Positions 10,901-20,756 of a stretch of DNA of 34,051 nucleotides are shown piece by piece. The notes under the pieces were generated by a model. That model was not told the DNA's origin. It searched no databases and worked only from the letters and a program-made list of their open reading frames with translations. The number at the start of each line of letters is the position of its first letter. Within the stretch, counting starts at the first letter, position 1. Position numbers and translations under genes: made by a program. This DNA comes from Scedosporium boydii (taxonomy: Eukaryota > Ascomycota > Sordariomycetes > Microascales > Microascaceae): assembly GCA_002221725.1 (NCBI GenBank), contig NJFT01000327.1, positions 1 to 34,051 of the forward strand, read 5' to 3'.

Positions 10901-12682
10901 TTTAGCCGTCAGCAGGACTCTTCGTGAGTCTGCCTCTTGCCCGGCCTGCCCCGCTGGGTGAAGGAATGCTCCGAGTGTTGGCAGTCTCACAGACGATCCG
11001 ACAATCCAACAATCCTCCATGTTGCATCTGGTATGCGGAGCGAGATATTGCCCAGCCATTGATCGTTCACCCATTACCAATTCGAATACACTTTGAGACG
11101 GCTACTTTCCCCCAACAATTAACTATGTTTCCCAAGGCCATGACAACTTGTACCAACCTCTACATCCCCCCTGTTGTCCCCTACGAAGCCCACCTATTGT
11201 AAGCCTTCGAACTTGAGCCGATTATATATATTGGCTTTGACTTTCAAAGTCTTCACCAGAATGGGGATCCTAGTAATGTAAACAATGACGTCGAACCTGA
11301 GAGATCAACTGTTAGACACCACAAAACATCCAGACAAGATTCCTCTGTCCGCTACCCTCAGTCACCTGTGGAGGAACAGCTCCGGAGACTAGTACGAGTT
11401 GATGAAAGGCCTGGAATCATCTGACCACCACTCGTCCTATCAACGAAGCTTAGTTCTGGATCCTGGTTCAGGTGTTATGCAGGTCAACTCGGGAGGCTGC
11501 ATCAGGGACTCTGTGATGCCGGCAAGTGTGCCCTACGACTGGCCGATAGGTGATCCAGGAATGCGAATGTGGATTGATTCACATTGAAAGCCTGGTTCTC
11601 TGGGATCGTTATTCTCCAGGATCATTCAAGCGGAATGCTGGGTCGCGTGCCCCTCGTCACATTGGATGTAAGCCTGGCTGGCCAAAGTTGAATACGCACT
11701 ACCGTGACTAACTCTAAGGTCTGGAATACTCTGGGCCGAGATTCAATACGTGGATCACTGCTATTTTCGAGCATTGAAATGTAACCCAACCTGTATTGCC
11801 AACATCTAGCCTACAGTACGTGCATGTGGCTAGAATAATCAAGTCCGAGGAGCATTTCCTTTCTCGTGTTGGATGGCGCACCAGTGCATGCGAGCAGCGG
11901 TGTTAGCGACCAGTGGCAAAGCTCCGCTCTAAGCCCCTGTGACAGATGGATTCAGTTGAATTTGGACAGCAAATTTCTCTAGTAGAGTTAGTTAAGCAGC
12001 CGGGGAAGTTATTCCGTTGGAGATGTGTTATTCAGGGCAGCTGCAGTGGCTCAATGTATGGGCTGGGATTGCTGCACAACACGGAAAGTGGATGGATTGG
12101 ATGACGTGGCTATTATCGAAGGCTGTGGCCAAGCTACTGGACATGAAGAAAAGAAAAAAAGCCACGTATTGAACGCAGATTCTCAAGTGTTGACTTCCGC
12201 AAAAACCAAGCGGACGCCGCCATCGTCACCGCCGGCGGGGTGAAGTGGGCCTGCCGGTGTCGTCCGATTTGCTGCCGAAGCCGAAACCGCGGGGCACGCC
12301 TCCCGCTGCCAAGGGATTGTTGCCAGTTTTAGTTCCGGGAGATAATCCCCTCGGCAGTGAATCAAGGTTTCACTCCCGAGGGTCTCCTTGATGTAAATCA
12401 AATTGGCCGATCGCATCTGGCGTGACCGGAGATCTTGTCTCCATTCCGCAGTACATCAATAATTGGTGCGTCGAAGCCCCAAGCAACAAGGTGGCCCCGA
12501 GCTGCGGGGTCGAAGCGCTAGAAACCCTCACTCGCGATTCTCCAATAGGATCGGCTTTGCTTCATCCTCGAAGACTTGAGTGGGAAAATGCGCGAGGATG
12601 GAGAATTCTTTTCTGTTCTCTACCCACTTTGATCGCCAGGTTTCTGCAATATGACTTTGACAGGCTCAGCCCGGGGTTGGAA
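7941..12682. other. Gene-poor region upstream of the HET gene
   Basis: About 4.7 kb in which I cannot support any gene. The longest frame is 216 codons on the minus strand (10462-9812). It has no recognisable domain, no convincing splice signals around it and composition like its surroundings. No terminal inverted repeats, transposase or reverse-transcriptase motifs were seen. The last 260 bases (12422-12682) are open in the HET frame but contain no in-frame ATG, and are best read as 5' leader. Confidence 0.5.
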
Positions 12683-14473
12683 ATGGCATCGGCGTGCTCC
12701 TATTGTCGCCAGCTCACAGTCACTGGGCGTCTCTACCACCAGCTGGATGTTATCTCCCTTCTGGAATCCGCGAAGCAATGTGCCATGTGCGGATTCATTG
12801 TGCGCCAGTATGACGGTACTGATGGCCTCGCCGAAGCTACAGCTCTCGCAAGAAGCGGATCCTATACCAAACTTCTCCTTGCTGGTGACGGAGTCCCCTC
12901 GCGCCTGAGAGAAAACGCTGTAGTCTATTCGGCCGAGATCACAACCAAGGCTCGGGTGTTCGGCTCTAAATCATTTGTGGTCACAACGGAGAAGACCCCC
13001 TACTCTGACAGGGCTATCTGGATGGGTGAGGGACACCTCGACTTCGACAGGAGACTTCCTACGATCAAGCATTGGATTCGAGAATGTGAAGAAGGTCACC
13101 AGGAATGCTCTCTTCAGATAGACTCCACTATTCTGCCAACACGGCTGATCGATGTTGGCACCGCAGATGGTAGCCACCCTCCCCACCTAGTTCTAGCATC
13201 CGACCTTCTGTCGTCGGGCAATACTACCCAGGTTCGCTATAGTGCTTTGAGCCACCGATGGGGTACGACACATATGCCCCTCCGAACGCTCAAGGAAAAC
13301 GTCAACGACCATTTACAATTGCTGCCGATCTATTCCCTACCACAGACATTCCGGGACGCCGTCCTCATCAGCCAAAAGCTCAACATCCCCTACCTCTGGA
13401 TCGACTCCATCTGCATCATCCAAGACGACCCGAAGGACTGGCAGCACGAAGCCGCACAAATGGCCGCCATCTACGCGAACGCCTACATCACTCTCGCCGC
13501 TGGTTCAGCAGAGGACAGCACAGAAGGGTGCATGCCTGAGCCGCTGGCTCCATCCACCCACTTCGAAGCCCTCGATCCCACTGCGCCCGAAGAAAGCGGA
13601 GCCACCTGCCTCGCCTTCGCCCGTCCCCTGGACCGGCCATCGGTGGACCACGACTACGTAGCGCACTCAATCCTAAGCGAACGGGGTTGGATCCTGCAGG
13701 AGATGATCCTCTCGCGGCGCGTCGTGTACCTGTCCAAGGAGGACCAGATGTACTGGCAGTGCCGCGGTCTGTACCAGTCCGAAGACGGGGTGCTGGACGC
13801 GCGGGGTCGTGTTGAAGGCTCTCCGCCATCAGAGCCAGGCATGGCCATGCAGAGGGCGGAACGGGACGTAGACGGGCCTGCGGGTGTCTCAGCCGGCTTT
13901 CTCAAGCTGCGAGCTCCCATCCACACCCTGCTCAACGAGGCCTACACGCTGACGTTCGACCTCGGGGACCTGGATAACCGAGCGGTGGGCCTCTGGGGCC
14001 CGCGGCTGGAAAACGCGACTATCATCTGGGGCGGCGAGCCGTATACATCGGAACTGACAGAGGCACGTCTGACGATCCGCGGAAAGGTGCTCCCGCGCGT
14101 GTTCCAGAGCGAGAGCAGGCGGCTGGTCCCTCGCGAGGGCACGAGAGGCAAGAGATTCGACGAGTGGCTGGAACGCGTGGCCGCGGAGCGAGGCCAGCCG
14201 GTTCCCACGGAGGCACAGCGGGCGTTCCTGCCCGAACCGGACCCGGATTTTGATGCGGGTTTTGACATCGAGGGAGAAGAGGAGTGGAAGGATGGTGCGG
14301 AATTTTTGTGTTTGTATGTGACGTCGATTCAGCAGGCTGTGGATTTCTGTCTCTTACTCGCGCCTGTGGAGGGGAACGGAGAAGTGTACCGGAGAGTTTG
14401 CATTGCGACGCATTATCAGGCGAACCCGTCGACGTATGTAGCCGCCAAGGAACGGGTCGTACACTTGGTGTAG
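12683..14473 (+). CDS. HET-domain protein (heterokaryon incompatibility family), centrally shortened
   Basis: An intronless frame of 596 aa from the ATG at 12683. The frame is open upstream to 12422 but only a GTG is available there, and the ATG gives the usual short Cys-containing N terminus (MASACSYCRQL). HET domain (PF06985) blocks are YSALSHRWG (186-194), LPQTFRDAV (219-227), LWIDSICIIQDD (238-249), ANAYITLAA (265-273) and ERGWILQEMILSRRVVYLS (333-351). The domain is a TIR-like death inducer in fungal non-self recognition. After WQCRGLYQSEDGVL (about 359-371) the usual segment leading to the S-W-S-W-A motif is absent. The chain passes through a Pro/Glu-rich linker to the beta-rich tail (GFLKLRAPIHTLL near 405), ending with LLLAPVEGNGEVYRRV-like family sequence. 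It could be a degraded or a functional short paralogue. The partner or allele specificity cannot be told from sequence. Confidence 0.88.
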   Translation: MASACSYCRQLTVTGRLYHQLDVISLLESAKQCAMCGFIVRQYDGTDGLAEATALARSGSYTKLLLAGDGVPSRLRENAVVYSAEITTKARVFGSKSFVVTTEKTPYSDRAIWMGEGHLDFDRRLPTIKHWIRECEEGHQECSLQIDSTILPTRLIDVGTADGSHPPHLVLASDLLSSGNTTQVRYSALSHRWGTTHMPLRTLKENVNDHLQLLPIYSLPQTFRDAVLISQKLNIPYLWIDSICIIQDDPKDWQHEAAQMAAIYANAYITLAAGSAEDSTEGCMPEPLAPSTHFEALDPTAPEESGATCLAFARPLDRPSVDHDYVAHSILSERGWILQEMILSRRVVYLSKEDQMYWQCRGLYQSEDGVLDARGRVEGSPPSEPGMAMQRAERDVDGPAGVSAGFLKLRAPIHTLLNEAYTLTFDLGDLDNRAVGLWGPRLENATIIWGGEPYTSELTEARLTIRGKVLPRVFQSESRRLVPREGTRGKRFDEWLERVAAERGQPVPTEAQRAFLPEPDPDFDAGFDIEGEEEWKDGAEFLCLYVTSIQQAVDFCLLLAPVEGNGEVYRRVCIATHYQANPSTYVAAKERVVHLV

Positions 14474-15011
14474 GCACATGCGTCTCTCCATCGAAGTCAT
14501 TGCCACTGCCCCAATAACCAGAAACCTGCAGGGCAACGAGTCTCCGGTTGTGATATCGCCAGAAGAGCTATAAGTGTCGCGCTCTCGTCTTTGCGTGGTC
14601 CCTTGTTTTTCTTCAGTGCTTTCGGGTCTACCCCTAACTGCTCCAGGATAAGCGAGTATTTGGTCGACTCTCATCTTCGAGCGGCGTGCTACCCACTCCC
14701 CCAGCATCGCCTTCTTCGCTAATACTACATAGGATATAAGAGCTTTTTCAAATATATAAATTTCATTATAAGATAGATTAGTGTTTAAATACTCTCAAGA
14801 GGTAACGATACATGAGTACTATACATCTCTAAAAATTGTTTTCCAATTCTATCATTTAACCTAATCATAATAGTCGAGGTTTTTCTAAAGCTCTAAAACA
14901 ATGAAAGGGATATCCTTGGTCGAATAAGGGATTACCGCTCCTCGGGAAGTTCGTTTGCAAAGTTGTAGATGCTAAGACATGGCCACACATTAGTATAACA
15001 ACTCCAGCATA
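14474..15011. other. Convergent intergenic region with an AT-rich patch (about 14720-14905)
   Basis: No gene seen. It holds the 3' flanks of the HET gene (plus) and ADE4 (minus). Bases 14720-14905 are markedly AT-rich with many TATA/TAAT words, unlike the adjoining coding DNA. It may be a shared 3' UTR/terminator zone or a decayed repeat. Confidence 0.55.
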
Positions 15012-17791
15012 TTAATCATCGTCGACAAACCTGATATCCTCTCGGTAATCTGGGCTAGCAGTGTTCACAGGCCCGCTGTTCGCCACCACCGCCGAGTCCT
15101 CCGCAGGCTCCGTCGCGCCAACTATCGTCAAGCCGGCCGCGGCCGCTTTCCGCTTCTTTCCTCCTTGCCGCAGCGCGCTCAGGCGCTCAAAGTAGCCCTC
15201 TGGTACACCCGTCACGTACTTGCCGTTAAACACGCCAACCTCGAAGTCGTCCACCCCGCTGTCCTTCTCGGCCGCATCCAGACAGGCCGTCTTTAGGCCG
15301 TCTAGGGTCAGGTAGACGAGGTGGTCGACTTGGATGTAGTCGGCGATTTCGTCTGTTGTCCGGCCATAGGCGGCAAGTTCTATAACAAATTAGAATGAGA
15401 AGTCTAGCTATTTAGACTGAAATGAGGGTATCTTACCTTGCGGATCAGCTAGATCAATGCCGTACTACTTAAGTTAGTCTAATACAACCCAAAATACATA
15501 ATGCGGAGCGTCGTCCACTTACAATATGTCGATTCGCGATCTCTGGCGAGCAGCTGGCGAAAATGACCTTTTTCGCCTTGCATTCTCGAACCATTTGCAC
15601 CTACACAATTCAAATACGGTTAGAATTGCCTGGTGTTAGACCCCAAGGGCTGTGACATAGGAGGACGCACGATTTCTCGAGAAGTGGTGCTAATAAGACA
15701 TTGTTAGTAATGAGCACTTCCACTATGAATCTTCGTTTTGTACGAACCCTCGAACGAGGCTGTCATCAACAACCAAAACATTACGGCCTTCGAATTCGCA
15801 CTCGATGGGTGAGAGCTTCCTGCGAACGCTCTTTTTCCGTAGTCCTTGGTTAGGAACTAGGTGCAAATGTTCTGTCAGCTCTTCGTCGAACTCCACGCCG
15901 GCACACGGGGGAATTCAAAGAGACTCACGGATAAACGTCCGGAAAACGTATCTATCACATATTGTTAGCTGCAGAAGCCCAGATGCATGTGATAGGACAT
16001 GCTGTTGCGGCGAGTGACGAAGCTCAGTGGGGAAGAAAACGTCCAAGCTCCAGGGGGAGTCCAGGGCCAGGGTCGGAGTGACGCCGCCCAATGGGCTGCG
16101 TTTGGCCTTGGACAAACAAGGCGCAGGGAGGTTGGGTTCGAAAATTACTCACCGATTTTTCACAAACGCATTCGAGTACGGCTTCTTCAGTTGCGCAGCG
16201 AGAGCCGCCGCTGAAGTGTTGCTCGTCTGTTACATTCAGGTTCCTCAGTCAGCGAGCCATCGCAGATCTTGACATGCGAATAAAGGCATACCTCAGGGAC
16301 GGGAACAACTGAAAACAAAGAGGTCAGTACAATCCAAGCATAAGTGCACGAGGAATACTCATGACATACCAACATCAATCTCGTCGATAATCTTGTCGCC
16401 CAAAACTTGCCTCATCTGCTTCGCCAACTCGATTCCCATGTTCTGTCGGCTGCGATACACGGAAATGCCATCCATGACCGAGTCCTCCCTAGCGAAGTAA
16501 ACATATTCCAGAAGGTCAGGGCTATACGTCCTCTGCTCGACGACTTGCCGGAAGATGGGTGCGCATCCCTTTTGGATAAAGACAGCCTCGCCTGGCTTGA
16601 TGTTGCGGATATTTTTAAAGCCGAGCTGCTTCAGGGCGACGGACTCAGAGGCCATAAAGTAGTCGGTGGCTCCTTCTAATGTAAGAGAGGGCCGGGATCC
16701 GATGCAAAGAGGTCGAATGCCGTTCGCATCTCTGGCAGACAGTTAGACAGAGCCGCCACGGCCCCCACACCCTCAACCCATCGGACTCACCGGAACCCGA
16801 GAATACCAAAACCAGCAATCATCGCAGTGCAAGCAAAGGCTCCCTTGCACTTCTCGTATACGGCTCGGAGGGCGGTGAAGATGTCTTCGGTATTAGCGCG
16901 AGACTTGCCGAGTTCGGTGAGCGCATGGGCATATATGTTGAGTCTAAAAGACCGAGGTCAGGAAATGCGCTTGCTTGTCATTGGCTCGAAGTCACTCGGA
17001 AACCCACAGAAGCTCTGAGTCGGAGTCGGAATTAATGTGTCGGTGCGCCTCGACGTCGAGAAACTCGCGGAGTTCCTCGATATTGATAAGGTTTCCATTG
17101 ACGCTCATGCAGATGCCAAATGGTGTGTTCACTTCGAGGGTCAGCTGAATTTGCCAAACGGTCAATGGGGCTCGTTCGTCGGTGTACCATAAAAGGGCTG
17201 CGCCTCGGATCTGTGATGTCGCACATGGTGTTAGCGAATGCGCAAGAGGCCTTTGAGAGTACCTTCCTAGAGTAGTACGTACGCAGAGGAGGTTCCAGCA
17301 GTGGGGTATCTCAGGTGTCCGATACCGAGGTTTCCGGGCAATCGTTGAAGGCGGGCTCCGTCGCTCATGACTCTAAACTCGGAACCGGTCATTAGTTACG
17401 GATTCGACGGGTTATTTCGGAGGTCGTTACGCACTTCGAGACTAATCCGTTTCCTTTCGCCTGGTATACTCGTCCGCCCTGGGATACAGTGATGCCCGCA
17501 GCATCCTGACCACGCTGCTCGACTGTTAGCGCGCCAAACCCTGTGGTACAGCTACGTTGCGGTGATACGGACATGTTGAAGGTAATACAACGACTCATGG
17601 CTGTTATAAAGATATATTAGAGAACCGTCTATCACAAGGTTATACCAAAACTAAAACCGACATGTCGATGGCGGCCGTGGTGGCCTTTTGATCGCCGAGC
17701 TATATCGAGGGTGCTAATGTCAGCGGCAGTCTTCCGAATCGTGGGTCGCGGGGCAGGAGGGACGGACAATAAGAGCGGTAATGCCACACAT
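15012..17791 (-). CDS. ADE4: Amidophosphoribosyltransferase (purine synthesis, first committed step), 17 exons
   Basis: It makes 5-phosphoribosylamine from PRPP and glutamine in the cytosol. Exons (high to low): 17791-17768, 17699-17662, 17600-17573, 17514-17435, 17372-17283, 17210-17188, 17131-17008, 16943-16791, 16731-16370, 16308-16292, 16226-16153, 15951-15929, 15856-15748, 15689-15671, 15600-15523, 15464-15437, 15379-15012. They join in frame to 545 aa, close to yeast Ade4 (about 510). The class II glutaminase domain starts with nucleophile Cys2 in MCGITALI. It continues with [27 protein letters not shown] and SDSELLLNIY, then RDANGIRPL. The phosphoribosyltransferase half has [32 protein letters not shown] and the PRPP loop [14 protein letters not shown] (372-385). 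Introns are 56-72 nt except one of 201 nt (16152-15952). All are GT-AG, most with CTAAC/CTGAC branch sites. The acidic tail ([12 protein letters not shown]) is usual. The shared upstream region with the MFS gene has Gcn4/Bas1-like cores. Confidence 0.93.
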
Positions 17792-17985
17792 TGTGAGCTT
17801 CGGTCGGTGCCGTGTCGAGTACGAGCGGCTCGAGGAATGAATACGTTTCGTTCTTGTCGGTCAATCGAATAATCGAATCCCAATGCGCGCAGTTCCTGCG
17901 GCAAAAAGAAAAAAAAAAAAAAAAGTTGCAGCAACGAGAGCGATTGGCACTTCCCAATGGTCAATGGTGGTGATCGAAGGTCATG

Positions 17986-17991
17986 TGACTC
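17986..17991 (+). promoter_or_regulatory. TGACTC core upstream of ADE4 (Bas1/Gcn4-like)
   Basis: TGACTC lies 195 bases upstream of the ADE4 ATG. In yeast this core is bound by Bas1 in purine genes and by Gcn4 in amino-acid genes. The role here is inferred from position only, and a 6-base match occurs often by chance. Confidence 0.35.
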
Positions 17992-18475
17992 TTCTCCCCC
18001 GCCAAAATTTAATGCCTCGATGAAAATTATTGTCAAGTGCCCCACCAAATGCAGTCGGATTTAATTCAAATCGTTGGAACTAATCCCCGACCCCGCCTGT
18101 GATGTAACCGAATGTCAGCCGCCCCGCGGTATTTTATGAAGAAATGAGGACTCGTTCCCCAGGCTTTTTTCGTCGCTGGTGTATGAAGTCTTGACGCCTC
18201 TACCAACAGATGAAGACGCGAAAAGCCTAAGACCAATGTCCCAGCTGCTTTGACTATGAGGCCGCGGATAATTCAGAGGTGACCGATAAGCTTGTGAGCT
18301 ATGTAATAATGAAGACCCGACCGAAACCCATTCCCGCCCATGGGGTAATAACTCGCGTTCATGCTTTCTAAAGGGTGTCAAAATAATGACTTATAGCTTT
18401 AGAACAGTCAGAGACAGTCAGACTTCACTTTCGCAAGCTGTAAAACCTCGAAGTCAGACCGTCAAACATTGAATC

Positions 18476-18482
18476 TGACTCA
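18476..18482 (+). promoter_or_regulatory. TGACTCA core between ADE4 and the MFS gene (Gcn4/CPC1-like)
   Basis: A full TGACTCA heptamer, the consensus of Gcn4 and its filamentous-fungal counterpart CPC1/CpcA. It sits 478 bases before the transporter ATG and 685 bases from the ADE4 ATG. It could serve cross-pathway control of either gene. Inferred from motif and position only. Confidence 0.35.
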
Positions 18483-18959
18483 GTTAACTACTATCCTCTC
18501 TCCCCCTCCATCCTCCGTTCGAATAAAGCATGCTGTTTATTTTTTGCACTGTTTGGAAAGAGCCTTGGCCGATTGGAGGGAGGAAGGAGGAGGTTGCGGC
18601 GTGTAAGTGAGTCTCATCTCAAGGAAATTTGTTGCCGTTGAGATGGCTCGGGGCGGCCAGGACCGGCTCCGAGTGGGGCGGACGGGTGACAAACGTCGAC
18701 ACCTGTAAACATTTGGGCCGATTTCGCCATCCGACTTAGAAATTTACACACACCGATGAAGCCGATTTCGATCACATTCACGCCCTTTGTTCTACACCAC
18801 ATCTGCAGGACAACAAAGGACGCAACATCTCTCCTCGAACGAGAAAAAATTTACGCTTCTCGAGGGGAGAGATATCATCCATAGAGCCCCGGAGTTAATT
18901 TATCCCCAATTGATCTCCCCAACGCTCCCAATTCGTAGACAAAAGTCACCGTCAACAAC

Positions 18960-20756
18960 ATGACGGTGCCGGAAAACACCGGGTTTTCCCCCCTCCCCGC
19001 CGCCACCGAAACCACCCCTCTCCTCGTGGACCCGAACCAGCCCAAAACTGTGGCTGAAGATGAAATCACCATCGTCGCCGACGAGCTGCCCACGGCGCGT
19101 CTAGCCGTCATCATGGGCACCGTGTGGATAGGCGTATTCGTCGGCGCCATCGATTCCACCATCTTCGCCACGCTATCGGGCCCCATCTCCAGCGAATTCA
19201 AGAGCCTCTCGGTGTTTTCCTGGCTGGCGACGGCGTATCTCATCGCCAATGCGGCGTGTCAGCCCATTTCGGGGAGATTGACGGACATTTTCGGACGCGG
19301 GCCGGGTTTGGTGTTTAGCAATATCTTCTTCGCGGCGGGGAATTTGATCTGCGGGCTTGCGCGGGATAAGTACTCCATGATTTTCGGGAGGGTTATTGCG
19401 GGCATCGGGGGCGGAGGGCTCATGTCCATTTCTACCTTTATCGGCTCGGATCTCGTGCCTCTGAGGAAGAGGGGTGTTGTTCAGGGCATTGGGAACATCT
19501 GCTACGGTTCCGGTGCCATGTTGGGCGGCGTCTACGGTGGATTTGTGAATGACCACACCTCCCTAGGCTGGCGACTCGCCTTCTTCTCCCTCGTACCACC
19601 TGCCATCGTCTCGGCCGTTCTCGTGGGTATCCTCGTCAAGGTACCCCCCAAGGTGTCCAACAAGTCGTATATTTCCCGCATCGACTTCACCGGTGCCTTC
19701 CTAACTGTCGGCTTCCTTGTTTCCCTGCTCCTCGGCCTCAACGCCGGGGGGAACTACGTTTCCTGGAGCCACCCCTTACCCATCACAGCCATCTCCATCT
19801 CGGTCGTCCTCTTTGCCGGCTTCTGGTTCTGGGAAAGCCGCGCCCGCCAGCCCATCATCCCCGTGCGCCTTCTCCTCAATAGAACCGTGCTGGCGGCCTG
19901 CGTCGCCAACCTCGTCTGCTCCATGGCGCTATACATGGCTCTCTTCTACGTGCCGCTCTACCTGCAAGTTCGGGGCTACACCGCCACCGATGCCGGACTC
20001 GCCCTCCTCGCCTCCCCCGTGGGCACGTCTGTCTTTTCCATCTCGTCGGGTCTCATCATGAAGCGCACGGGGAAATACCAGAAGTTGGCCATTATCGTAC
20101 TATCCATATTTACAGCGGGAATGGCTGTGCTTACCACTCTCGATGAGAACTCTCCCCTGAGACTCGTTCCGACCACCTTTTTCTTTACAGGAGGGAGCTA
20201 CGGAGGCATGTTAACGATTACGTTGCTCGCTTGCATCGCGGCAGTGGATCACTCTCAACAAGCCGTGATTACGTCTGCTACCTGTAAGTCCACATTTTTC
20301 GAACCTTCTTTTTATATATGGTCTACGCATGACAAGAGAAACTAACAACAAGTTAAAAAACAAGACCTCGCACGAAGCCTGGGCAGCACCATAGGCGTGA
20401 CCATCGCCTCAGCCATCTACCAAAACATCCTCAAGGAACGGCTCTGGGAACGCTTCGGTGACAGGCCCGGCGCTGAGGATATAATCGGGCGGATCCGCGA
20501 TGATCTGGGCGAAATTGGCAAGCTTCCGCCAGGGTGGTATAACGGGGTAATGAGGTCATTTATGGAAGCCTTCCGGGGGGTGTGGCTTGCGATGCTCGCT
20601 CTTGCGTAAGTCACATTTTTAGAATATTTCTCCGTTCTTTTCCTCATCGGTTCGTTTTTATGGAATCATGCTGATATTTGTATTAGAATTATTGGGTTGA
20701 TAAGCGTGTCTCTGATGAAACAGTATACGCTTCACTCGACCCTCTCTCGATCTTGA
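18960..20756 (+). CDS. MFS transporter, 14-TM DHA2 type, vacuolar amino-acid exporter-like
   Basis: Exons 18960-20283, 20365-20605 and 20687-20756 join in frame to 544 aa; both introns are 81 nt (donors GTAAGT). The protein has a cytosolic N tail of about 46 residues and then 14 hydrophobic segments, the DHA2/Vba/Fnx1 layout. TM1 carries GAIDSTIFATLSGPI (62-76), the D1 motif of drug:H+ antiporters. Motif A is GRLTDIFGR (105-113) after TM2. The N tail contains ETTPLL (17-22), an acidic dileucine signal of the kind that sends fungal proteins to the vacuole through AP-3. Splicing restores the conserved TSATYLARSLGSTIGVTIAS block that an unspliced reading loses. Nearest known functions are vacuolar basic amino-acid transport (Vba1/Vba2, Fnx1). 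Drug or toxin efflux is the alternative, but no biosynthetic genes are nearby. It is divergent from ADE4. Confidence 0.9.

Larger units (their letters stand above)
17792..18959. other. Divergent promoter region of ADE4 and the MFS transporter
   Basis: No gene seen. A plus-strand A tract (about 17900-17920) lies upstream of ADE4. Three copies of AGTCAGA occur near 18406, 18416 and 18452, and TGACTC cores lie at 17986 and 18476. The sequence immediately before the MFS ATG is CAACAAC, a good fungal start context. Confidence 0.6.

Noticed and set aside
12422..12682. 87-residue N-terminal extension of the HET protein
   Set aside because: The frame is open but has no ATG, only GTG. The ATG at 12683 gives the usual HET-protein N terminus.
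5276..20756. Aldolase, HET and MFS genes as a metabolite cluster
   Set aside because: No polyketide, peptide, terpene or oxidase genes are present. The three are spread over 15 kb and separated by ADE4 and empty DNA, so there is no cluster logic.
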